Source: Candidatus Omnitrophota bacterium (GTDB taxonomy: Bacteria; Omnitrophota; Omnitrophia; Omnitrophales; JACROU01). From it: a DNA stretch of 64,000 nucleotides. The stretch lies in contig JAJDCD010000023.1 in NCBI GenBank assembly GCA_029261035.1, positions 310,001 through 374,000 of the forward strand, given 5' to 3'. Below the pieces are notes generated by a model. The model was not told the origin of the DNA. It did not search any database and saw nothing but the letters and a program-made list of their open reading frames with translations. This document shows positions 24,591 through 32,121 of this stretch, piece after piece (within the stretch, counting starts at the first letter, position 1; the number at the start of each line of letters is the position of its first letter). The position numbers and the translations under genes were made by a program.

Positions 24591-25985
24591 ATGAAAACTT
24601 TCCACAAACAATTCTCTTTTGATTCTATATCTCCTTTCAATTTTTTCTATCATTTTACGCAAGCAAAAACCCGAATTTTTTTGGATAGCCCAGAAGAAAA
24701 TAAATTAGGGCAATACTCTTATGTGTTGTGGGACGAGATTGCTTCTTTTGCTTCTAGAAAAAATAAAATTGAAATTGAAAGTAATAATAAAGTAACAAAG
24801 CTAACGAAAGAACCCTTCTCTCAGCTTCAGTCATTTTATAAAAAATATCAAAAAACAAAAAAACAGCCGAAATCTTTTTTCACAGGAGGGCTTGTCGGGT
24901 ACTTGTCTTATGAAGTAAATGGAACTTTTGAAACTCTCCCTAAGCCTAAAGAAGATAAAGAATTAGAGTTCCTGCCAGACATTTATTTTATAGTTCCAAA
25001 AAATGTTGTCGTATTTGATCACTTTAAAAATAAAATACATTTATTCGTCCATGGCACAGCCGAGGAAAAAACAAAGCAAGAGTTTGAGTTTTTAATTAGG
25101 AGCATAAAAGAGTATTTAAAAGGAACGCTCAGATCAAATTTTAATGGCAAGTCTGTTTCAATATCTAATCTAAAGCCACAGATTAAAAAACCGCATTTTA
25201 AACGAATGGTTCAAAAGGCTAAGAGCTATATTGCTGCAGGTGACATTTATCAAGCAAATCTATCTCAACGATTTTCATTTGACCACAAAGGCTCTTTGTT
25301 GCGGCTATATCAAAAATTAAGAGAAATTAATCCTTCTCCTTTTTCCTCCTATTTAGAGACAAAAGATTTTACGATTGTAAGCTCTTCTCCAGAACGTTTG
25401 GTGCGAGTGGAAAAAGGTGTTTGTGAAACGCGGCCTATTGCTGGGACACGCCGACGTGGAAAAAACAAGAAGGAAGATGGAAAGCTTTCCAAAGAGTTAC
25501 TCTTAAATGAGAAAGAACAAGCAGAGCATTTGATGTTGGTGGATTTAGAAAGAAATGATTTGGGGAGAGTATGTGATTTTAATACGGTACATGTAGACGA
25601 GTGGATGACGTTAGAAAAATATTCTCACGTGATTCATATTGTTTCCAATGTAAAAGGGAAGCTTTCTAAGAACAAAAATAATTTTGATGTGATTCGCACC
25701 ATGTTTCCAGGAGGGACAATTACGGGATGTCCTAAGATTCGATCCATGGAAGTGATTCATGAATTGGAGCCTACAAAAAGGAGTTTGTATACGGGATCTA
25801 TTGGTTATATCGATTTTAGTGGGTTGATGGATTTGAATATTGTGATTCGGACGATTCTTTGCTCTAAGAAGAAGGGGTATGTGCAGGTGGGGGCGGGAAT
25901 TGTGCATGACTCGGATCCGGAGAGGGAGTATGAGGAGACGCTTCATAAGGCGGAGGCGATGTTTGAGGCGTTGAGGGGGAGTTGA
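24591..25985 (+). CDS. pabB: Aminodeoxychorismate synthase component I (PabB-type)
   Basis: This 464-residue chorismate-using enzyme makes 4-amino-4-deoxychorismate for folate. The anthranilate-synthase/PabB fold shows GDIYQANLSQRF, SSSPERLVR, HLMLVDLERNDLGRV and, late, FPGGTITGCPKIRSMEVI. That last block favours PabB. The motif at the active-site turn reads PIAGT, the form usual in TrpE; many PabB proteins have PIKGT with a catalytic lysine. A PabC-like lyase follows on the same strand after composite repeat copy 2, supporting the folate role. No glutaminase subunit (PabA) is nearby. Anthranilate synthase is the alternative. The ATG at 24591 lies just after a repeat and lacks a strong ribosome site. 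Confidence 0.82.
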   Translation: MKTFHKQFSFDSISPFNFFYHFTQAKTRIFLDSPEENKLGQYSYVLWDEIASFASRKNKIEIESNNKVTKLTKEPFSQLQSFYKKYQKTKKQPKSFFTGGLVGYLSYEVNGTFETLPKPKEDKELEFLPDIYFIVPKNVVVFDHFKNKIHLFVHGTAEEKTKQEFEFLIRSIKEYLKGTLRSNFNGKSVSISNLKPQIKKPHFKRMVQKAKSYIAAGDIYQANLSQRFSFDHKGSLLRLYQKLREINPSPFSSYLETKDFTIVSSSPERLVRVEKGVCETRPIAGTRRRGKNKKEDGKLSKELLLNEKEQAEHLMLVDLERNDLGRVCDFNTVHVDEWMTLEKYSHVIHIVSNVKGKLSKNKNNFDVIRTMFPGGTITGCPKIRSMEVIHELEPTKRSLYTGSIGYIDFSGLMDLNIVIRTILCSKKKGYVQVGAGIVHDSDPEREYEETLHKAEAMFEALRGS

Positions 25986-25993
25986 TGTTGAAG

Positions 25994-26294
25994 TGGGTGC
26001 TCAGAGAATGTTCTCCGGCGCTCAGACAGCACAAAAGTGACTGTCACCTAGGGTGACTATCACTTTTGTGAACTCGCTGCGGAGAACATTCTCTGAGCAC
26101 TTCTATTATTCGCTGGGGGTGTGTTAGGGCGTTGAAAACAAGAACGCCATCGAGGGTTCTTGTTTTCTTGGCATAAGGTGTTTCGTTATTGTGTAAATAA
26201 CGAAACGCGTTTTTGTTTTTGGAGTTTAGATTTGTTTCAGGGATAAAGGCGCTTGTTATTTGGAAGAGATTGTTAGGATTTAGTGAAGACAAAG
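25994..26294 (+). repeat. Composite hairpin element, copy 2 (full length)
   Basis: Hairpin 1 (25997-26100) has the outer stem GCTCAGAGAATGTTCTCCG mirrored by CGGAGAACATTCTCTGAGC around the constant CTCAGACAGCACAAAA and TTTTGTGAACTCGC. An inner GTGACTGTCACC unit forms its tip. Hairpin 2 (about 26138-26168) is AAAACAAGAAC, a loop with CATCGAG, and GTTCTTGTTTT. Hairpin 3 (about 26182-26207) is TTTCGTTATT/AATAACGAAA. The tail is GGGATAAAGGCGCTTGTT then TTAGGATTTAG. It fills most of the pabB-pabC gap; a half copy of the b repeat follows at 26297-26342. Confidence 0.85.
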
Positions 26295-26361
26295 AATATT
26301 TGTCATTGCGATACGGCTCTTTGGTTGTGCCTCGCAATGGTTATAAGAAAAGGAGCTCGGG

Positions 26362-27189
26362 TTGAGGGTTTATTTGTTTCGGGATGAGACATTGGTGGAT
26401 GTGGATAGGGTTGAGGGGGTGGATTATTTTGAGGGGCCTTCTTTTAATGTGTTTGAGAGCATTCGTACTTATGGGGGGATTCCGTTTCAACTTGAAGAGC
26501 ATTTACAGCGGTTGAGGGAATCGTCTGTTACTTCAGGTCTTGAGTTAAAAGATGCGGCTTCTGAGCTTAAGAAGAAGGTAATGGCTTGTTTAAAGCAGGT
26601 TCCTAGAGGTGATTATTTTATTCGCTTAACGTTAACTCCCAAACATTTTTGGATTCTTTTTCTTCCTGAGAAGAAGAGGGACAAAGCTATTTATCAAAAG
26701 GGTGTTTCCGTTCGGACAGCCCCTACAGTAAGACATTCTTCGCATAGCTCTTATCCGGGAGTGAAGAGTTCTAATTTTCTAAATCAGGTGTTGGGCACTT
26801 TGGATATGGGAAAAAAAGAAGTTTTTGAGATTATGTTTCTGTCTCCTTCAGGAGAGCTTCAGGAGGCGAGAACCTGGAATTTTTTTCTTATTAAGAAGGG
26901 CACTTTGAGAACACCTGATTTACCAGGGATCCTGGGTGGAGTGACCCGTAAGTTTGTGATAGAATTAGCCTCCATTTTAAGTATTCCTGTTGAGGAGACA
27001 ACGTTGAGTCGAGCGGACGCTTATAATGCGGATGAAGCTTTTTTGACGAATACTTCAGGTGAGATTGTTCCCATTCAAGAGTGGGATGGTAGAAAGATCG
27101 GAAATGGAAAGTTGGGACCTTTAACTAAAAGTTTAACAAAGAAATATAAGCAAGAAGTAAGGAATTGGGTGAAGCGGAATGAAAAATAA
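26362..27189 (+). CDS. pabC: Aminodeoxychorismate lyase-like class IV aminotransferase
   Basis: This is a 275-residue PLP enzyme of the class IV aminotransferase fold. Visible features are FNVFESIRTYGGIPFQLEEH, the PLP lysine K135 in GVKSSNFLNQ, ELQEARTWNFFLI and TNTSGEIVPI. The family includes aminodeoxychorismate lyase, branched-chain and D-amino-acid aminotransferases. The nearby PabB points to 4-aminobenzoate synthesis. The start is a TTG at 26362 with AAGGAG 6-7 bases upstream. The end overlaps purH by 11 bases, so the two are translationally coupled. Substrate is inferred from context only. Confidence 0.8.
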   Translation: MRVYLFRDETLVDVDRVEGVDYFEGPSFNVFESIRTYGGIPFQLEEHLQRLRESSVTSGLELKDAASELKKKVMACLKQVPRGDYFIRLTLTPKHFWILFLPEKKRDKAIYQKGVSVRTAPTVRHSSHSSYPGVKSSNFLNQVLGTLDMGKKEVFEIMFLSPSGELQEARTWNFFLIKKGTLRTPDLPGILGGVTRKFVIELASILSIPVEETTLSRADAYNADEAFLTNTSGEIVPIQEWDGRKIGNGKLGPLTKSLTKKYKQEVRNWVKRNEK

Positions 27190-28729
27190 GTTAGCGCTTG
27201 TGAGTGTTTCAGATAAATCAGGGCTAGCTCCTTTTTGTCGAGGTTTGAGAAAAATGGGGTACGATATTGTGTCGACAGGGGGAACTTTAAAGTTTTTAAA
27301 GAAAAATAAAATTGCGGTTCAATCCATTTCTGAGCTCACTGAATTTCCAGAAATATTAGATGGACGTGTGAAGACTTTGCATCCGAAAGTGCATGGAGGT
27401 TTGCTTTATCGAAGAAATGATGTGAATCATAAGAAGCAAGTTAAAGAGCATGAGATTCAGCCTATTGATATGGTTGTTGTTAATCTTTATCCTTTTAAAG
27501 CGGTTGTTCAAAAGCCTAATGTCAAATTTCAAGATGCGATTGAGAATATTGATATTGGAGGTCCTAGCATGTTGCGTTCTGCAGCGAAAAACTTTGAATC
27601 TGTTGCCGTTGTGACAGATCCTCAAGATTACGCATCTGTTTTAGAAGAAATGCAAAAAGCTAAAGGTAAAATCTCTTTAAGTACACGAAAAAAATTGTCG
27701 GCCAAGGTTTTTCAATTAACCAGTCGTTATGATGCCTTAATCGGATCTTTTCTCTCTGAAGATTCTGAAATACTTCCTGAAACAATCAACTTATCCTTTC
27801 AAAAAAAGAACCCTTTACGTTATGGAGAAAATCCACACCAACAAGCGGCTGTTTATGAGATGGAAACAACTCATCCTGAAATTTTTCCAGAGCAGTTGAG
27901 TGGAAAAGAATTGTCTTATAATAACTTATTGGATACATTTGCTACGCTTTCAATTATTCAGGAATTTTCTAAACCTTCAGCGTGTGTAATTAAACATAAC
28001 AACCCTTGCGGCATTGCGCAAAGCACACAACTTGCAGATGCTGTTTCTAAAGCTATTGAATGTGATTCTCAATCTGCATTTGGTGGGATTGTGGGTTTAA
28101 ATAAGAAGTGTGATTCAAAAACAGCAAAAGTCTTGTTGGAGCAACTTCGTTTTTTTGAAGTTGTTATTGCGCCAGATTATGATTCGAAAGCTCTAGCGGC
28201 TTTGAAAAAGAGAAAAAATTTACGTATTCTTAAAGTTGATTTAAAAAAAACATCAGAGCGGTTTTCATATCAAATTAATAACGGATCTCTTCTGCTTCAA
28301 GAACGCAACACGTCTTTGGTCGAGCGAGAACAGAAAATTCTTAAAGGCCTTAAGTGGGTGACAAAGGTTAAAGGGAGCAAGAAAGATGCTGAGGATCTTT
28401 TATTTGCTTGGAAATGCGCAAAGCAAGTAAAGTCGAATGCTATTGTTTTGACCCAAGGCTCACAGACGGTTGGTATTGGTGCGGGACAAATGTCTCGTGT
28501 GGATTCGGTTCGAATTGCTTGTGATAAGGCAGGTAATAAGACTCAAGGGGCTCTTCTCGCAAGTGATGGATTTTTCCCAATGCCTGACAATATCGAAGTA
28601 GCTAGCCGCCATGGAATTCGATTGATCATACAACCTGGAGGTTCAATTAAGGACCCGGATGTCATAGAAGCTTGTGATTTTTATGGTATTGGTATGTGTC
28701 TTACAGGGGAACGCCACTTTAAGCACTAA
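27179..28729 (+). CDS. purH: Bifunctional AICAR formyltransferase/IMP cyclohydrolase
   Basis: This enzyme catalyses the last two steps of purine synthesis. It transfers a formyl group from 10-formyl-THF to AICAR, then closes the ring to IMP. The 516-residue protein has the N-terminal MGS-like cyclohydrolase domain (VSVSDKSGL, STGGTLKFL, LDGRVKTLHPKVHGGLL). The C-terminal transformylase domain has the catalytic KHNNPCGIA, LRYGENPHQ and a final MCLTGERHFKH. Length is typical. It overlaps pabC by 11 bases. Its folate cofactor links it to the folate genes around it. Confidence 0.96.
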   Translation: MKNKLALVSVSDKSGLAPFCRGLRKMGYDIVSTGGTLKFLKKNKIAVQSISELTEFPEILDGRVKTLHPKVHGGLLYRRNDVNHKKQVKEHEIQPIDMVVVNLYPFKAVVQKPNVKFQDAIENIDIGGPSMLRSAAKNFESVAVVTDPQDYASVLEEMQKAKGKISLSTRKKLSAKVFQLTSRYDALIGSFLSEDSEILPETINLSFQKKNPLRYGENPHQQAAVYEMETTHPEIFPEQLSGKELSYNNLLDTFATLSIIQEFSKPSACVIKHNNPCGIAQSTQLADAVSKAIECDSQSAFGGIVGLNKKCDSKTAKVLLEQLRFFEVVIAPDYDSKALAALKKRKNLRILKVDLKKTSERFSYQINNGSLLLQERNTSLVEREQKILKGLKWVTKVKGSKKDAEDLLFAWKCAKQVKSNAIVLTQGSQTVGIGAGQMSRVDSVRIACDKAGNKTQGALLASDGFFPMPDNIEVASRHGIRLIIQPGGSIKDPDVIEACDFYGIGMCLTGERHFKH

Positions 28730-28750
28730 GGGGGTGTTGTTTGGGGTTTC

Positions 28751-28843
28751 TTGTCATTCTGAGCATAGCGAAGAATCTCAGACAAATAGCATATCATCCT
28801 AATCCATTTAGATTCTTCGTCGTTACACTCCTCAGAATGACAA
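28751..28843. repeat. GTCATTCTGAGC palindromic repeat, copy f3
   Basis: GTCATTCTGAGCATAGCGAAG and AATCTCAGACA at left are mirrored by TTTAGATTCTTCG and CTCAGAATGAC at right. It separates purH from folC. Confidence 0.7.
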
Positions 28844-28882
28844 ACAACTTAAAGGCTTATCAAGCGCTATAAACAGGACATC

Positions 28883-30217
28883 ATGATGACCTATACATCT
28901 GCAATCCAATTTTTAGATTCCTTTATTAATTTTGAACAAATAAAGAATTTTAATCCAAATCGATGTTTTAATTTAGAGAGAATGAGATTATTCCTCAGTT
29001 GGTTTGAAGCTCCTCAGAATAATTATCCTTCTGTACTTATTGCTGGAACTAAAGGAAAAGGTTCTACAGCTGCTTTTCTAACTTCTATTTTGAAAGAGTC
29101 GGGATATAAAGTTGGAACTTATATTTCTCCGCACCTTCAGCACGAAAGAGAACGTATCCAGATTAATCAACAACACATTTCAGAAAAAGAGTTTGTTTTA
29201 GGCGTTGAGCTGATCAAAAAAAAATTCCAAAATAAAAAAATTCCAAAAGAATTAGGGCGACCTACTTATTATGAACTATTTACGCTTCTAACCTTTATTT
29301 TGTTTAAAAAGAAAAAAGTAGATATTGCTGTTATTGAAGTGGGGATGGGTGGAAGGCTGGATGCAACCAATGTACTAGAGCCTCTTTGTTCTGTTATTAC
29401 GAGCATTAGTTTAGATCATCAAGATCAATTAGGGAACACTGTTGCAAAAATAGCTAAGGAGAAAGCAGATATTTTTCGAACCGGTAAATTAGCCGTTTCG
29501 GCCGAACAAGACAAAGAGGCGATGAAACAAATCCGATTCATAGCGAAGCAAAAGAAATCTTTTTTGTTTGAGGATAAAATAGATTTCTCCGTTTCTTTGA
29601 AAAAGATGAGCTCACAAGGCTTGGAGTTTACTTTCTCTATGAAATCTGTTTTAGGAAATAAAGCAATTCAATTTAAAACACCGTTGACAGGAGAGTTTCA
29701 GTTAAAGAATGCAGGTCTTGCTGTTGCTACAGCGTTATTAATAAAGAAAGAGGGTTGTAAGAAGATCTCCACCGCCTCGATAAGCCAAGGTTTGAAAAGA
29801 GTGAAGTGGCCTGGTCGTTTTGAGATTGTTTCTCAAAAACCCTATATTGTTTTGGATGGAGCACATAATGGGGATTCTATGAAGAGCCTCGTTAGAAGTA
29901 TTAAAAAAATTTTCCCTAAATATTGTGTGATTCCTATTCTTAGTGTATCTTGGGGGAAAGATGTGGCAGTTATCGCTAAGGAGCTAAGCGGAGTTTCGGA
30001 AAGAGTTATTTTGACAGAAACGGAACACTCTCGATCTTATGAAGTTGGAGACTTGCTAGAGCAAGTTGCTCCTTATTTTAAACGTATCGAGATAGCATCT
30101 TCTGTTGAAAAAGCGATTCAATTAGCACGTATTTCTATGCAGCCCAAAGAGATTCTTTTGATTACAGGCTCCTTATTTTTAGTTGGAGAAGCCCGGACTT
30201 TATCTCAGCTGACATAG
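28883..30217 (+). CDS. folC: Folylpolyglutamate synthase/dihydrofolate synthase
   Basis: This 444-residue Mur-ligase-type enzyme adds glutamate to folates. The P-loop GTKGKGSTAA lies near residue 56, followed by YISPHLQHERERIQIN, the omega loop and VIEVGMGGRLDATN. SISLDHQDQLGNTVAKIAKEKA is the Mur-family lysine/histidine region. The C-terminal domain begins near GRFEIVSQKPYIVLDGAHN. Start codons ATG-ATG at 28883/28886 follow CAGGACATC. It lies in the same orientation as pabB, pabC and purH. It may be DHF synthase, FPGS or both; sequence alone does not decide. Confidence 0.93.
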   Translation: MMTYTSAIQFLDSFINFEQIKNFNPNRCFNLERMRLFLSWFEAPQNNYPSVLIAGTKGKGSTAAFLTSILKESGYKVGTYISPHLQHERERIQINQQHISEKEFVLGVELIKKKFQNKKIPKELGRPTYYELFTLLTFILFKKKKVDIAVIEVGMGGRLDATNVLEPLCSVITSISLDHQDQLGNTVAKIAKEKADIFRTGKLAVSAEQDKEAMKQIRFIAKQKKSFLFEDKIDFSVSLKKMSSQGLEFTFSMKSVLGNKAIQFKTPLTGEFQLKNAGLAVATALLIKKEGCKKISTASISQGLKRVKWPGRFEIVSQKPYIVLDGAHNGDSMKSLVRSIKKIFPKYCVIPILSVSWGKDVAVIAKELSGVSERVILTETEHSRSYEVGDLLEQVAPYFKRIEIASSVEKAIQLARISMQPKEILLITGSLFLVGEARTLSQLT

Positions 30218-30254
30218 TTAGATTCATATGGACTTATTTTTTTGGCCACCCTTA

Positions 30255-30296
30255 GTTGGGTACCTAGTGTGCCTGGTCTTTAGACCTGGCACACAC
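30255..30296. repeat. GTGTGCC palindromic repeat, copy d2
   Basis: GTTGGGTACCTAGTGTGCC and GACCTGGCACACAC form the inverted pair around GGTCTTTAGACC. It lies between folC and mnmE. Confidence 0.7.
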
Positions 30297-30339
30297 TAAA
30301 TTTTACCGTTTTCACATTCTCAGAAGTAAAGGAGCTTAA

Positions 30340-31728
30340 GTGCCCAATATTAATTTAGATGACACGATTGCTGCTATATCAACCCCTATTGGTGAAGGGG
30401 GGATTGGCATTGTCCGTATGAGCGGGCCTCAAGCTATCGAAGTAAGTGATGTTTTATTTAAAGCGAAATCCGGGAAAGCATTAGCAAAGGTAAAACCTTT
30501 TACGGTGCATTTTGGATTTGTTATGGATGATGAACGGGTTGTTGACGAAGTGCTGGTTACCGTGTTTAAGTCTCCAAAATCATATACAAGCCAGGACATG
30601 GTTGAGATTTCAAGCCATGGAGGGATTGTGGTTACCCGTAAAATTTTAGACCTTATTTTCAAACAAGGAATTCGTGCTGCAGAACCCGGAGAGTTTACCA
30701 AACGAGCGTTTTTAAGTGGAAGATTAGATTTAACTCAAGCAGAAGCGGTGTTGGATGTGATTCAAGCAAAGACGGATGCGAGTTTGTCTGTCGCACAAGA
30801 GCAGCTTAAAGGGAGTTTGTCGAAAAAAGTTAAAAGTATTAAGGACAAGCTGATGCATGTCTATGCGCATGTGGAAGCGTTTGTGGATTTTCCTCAAGAA
30901 GATTTGGAAGTTTATTCTCAAAAAGAGGTGATTGAAAAAATAAAGGAAGTTGAGAGTGAGATTAACGAGCTTTTATTGAGTTATCAAAAAGGGGAAATTG
31001 TTCGCGAAGGAATACTGAGTGTTATTGTGGGCCGTCCTAATGTTGGCAAATCTTCTCTTCTAAATGCGTTACTGGATAGAGATCGCGCTCTTGTTTCGGA
31101 TGTTCCTGGAACAACACGAGATGCGCTAGAAGAGATGATTGAGTTAGAGGGCATTTTGTTTCGGTTGTGTGATACGGCTGGGCTTGGGGTTTTTGCGGAC
31201 AAGATAGATACGTTGAGTATGGAGAGAACGAAGAAGTATTTAGATCAAGGCAATGTCTTTCTCTGGGTTTTAGACTCTTCAGAAGAGTTTAAAGAAGAAG
31301 ATAAGAATATTGTGGCGATGGTTAAAAACAAAAAAGTAATTCCCGTTTTGAATAAGAGCGATCTTCCAGCACAATGGAAGTGGGAAGAGGTTCAAAAACA
31401 GTTTCAGATGGATGTGGAGCCGGTGCTTATTTCTGCTAAGAATAGAGAAGGGTTGAGCGAATTGGAAAAGCGAATGAAAGAGTTGGTTTGGGAGGGAAAA
31501 GTTACTACCGAAGGTATTGCGGTAACTCGGGTGCGGCATAAAGCGGCATTGGAACAAGCTCTTATTGATTTGGCTCAGGCGGGGGTTGTGTTTCAGAATA
31601 AGGATTCTTTGGAGTTTTTGACGTTTAATATTAAGGCGGCTTTGGATTCTTTGAGTGAGTTGATTGGGGAAGTTTATTCTGAGGATTTGTTGGATGTTAT
31701 TTTTGGGGAGTTTTGTATTGGGAAGTAA
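30340..31728 (+). CDS. mnmE: tRNA uridine-5-carboxymethylaminomethyl modification GTPase
   Basis: This 462-residue enzyme works with MnmG to modify U34 of certain tRNAs. The N-terminal folate-binding domain has IAAISTPIGEGGIGIVRMSG. The inserted G domain has G1 at GRPNVGKSS (231-239), DVPGTTRD and DTAG. NKSD is the G4 motif. The family-specific C-terminal CIGK ends the protein with the essential C459. The start is a GTG at 30340 after AAAGGAG. Length matches. MnmE uses methylene-THF, fitting the one-carbon theme. Confidence 0.96.
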   Translation: MPNINLDDTIAAISTPIGEGGIGIVRMSGPQAIEVSDVLFKAKSGKALAKVKPFTVHFGFVMDDERVVDEVLVTVFKSPKSYTSQDMVEISSHGGIVVTRKILDLIFKQGIRAAEPGEFTKRAFLSGRLDLTQAEAVLDVIQAKTDASLSVAQEQLKGSLSKKVKSIKDKLMHVYAHVEAFVDFPQEDLEVYSQKEVIEKIKEVESEINELLLSYQKGEIVREGILSVIVGRPNVGKSSLLNALLDRDRALVSDVPGTTRDALEEMIELEGILFRLCDTAGLGVFADKIDTLSMERTKKYLDQGNVFLWVLDSSEEFKEEDKNIVAMVKNKKVIPVLNKSDLPAQWKWEEVQKQFQMDVEPVLISAKNREGLSELEKRMKELVWEGKVTTEGIAVTRVRHKAALEQALIDLAQAGVVFQNKDSLEFLTFNIKAALDSLSELIGEVYSEDLLDVIFGEFCIGK

Positions 31729-31749
31729 GGGGGTTTATAGTTGGGTTGC

Positions 31750-32030
31750 GGCTAGAGAATGTTCCCTGGCGCTCAGACAGCACAAAAATTGAGAAGCGAT
31801 TTTTGTGAACTCGCGGCGGGGAACATTCTCTAGCCTTTTAAGTTATAAACTTTGGGTGGGGAGTGTTGAAAGCCGGAGCTGCATCGAGCAGCTCCGGCTT
31901 TCTTGGTTTAGGGTGTTTCGTTATTGTGTAAATAACGAAACTCGTTTTTATTTTTTTGGTTTGGACTTGTTGTAGGGATAAAGGCATTTGTTGAATAGAG
32001 GGGTTGGTTTAGGATTTATTAAAGATAAAG
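31750..32030 (+). repeat. Composite hairpin element, copy 3 (full length)
   Basis: Hairpin 1 (31750-31835) has GGCTAGAGAATGTTCC mirrored by GGAACATTCTCTAGCC around CTCAGACAGCACAAAAA and TTTTTGTGAACTCGC. Hairpin 2 (about 31868-31903) is GAAAGCCGGAGCTG, CATCGAG and CAGCTCCGGCTTTC. Hairpin 3 (about 31916-31941) is TTTCGTTATT/AATAACGAAA. The tail GGGATAAAGGCATTTGTT is conserved. It fills the gap between the convergent mnmE and giant B. Confidence 0.85.
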
Positions 32031-32035
32031 AATGT

Positions 32036-32114
32036 TGTCATTCCCGAAATCTTTTGTCGGGAATCCAGGTTGTTTTTGTTTGTGGATCCCCGATAAAAAC
32101 ATTCGGGGATGACA
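32036..32114. repeat. GTCATTCCCGAAATC palindromic repeat, copy f2
   Basis: GTCATTCCCGAAATC and TCGGGAATCCAGG are mirrored by GTGGATCCCCGA and TTCGGGGATGAC. It lies between composite copy 3 and the end of giant B. Confidence 0.75.
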
Positions 32115-32121
32115 GCCTTAC

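Noticed and set aside
26044-26337. Minus-strand frame of 97 residues between pabB and pabC
   Set aside because: It is a translation of composite element copy 2; stem-loop conservation explains the sequence better.
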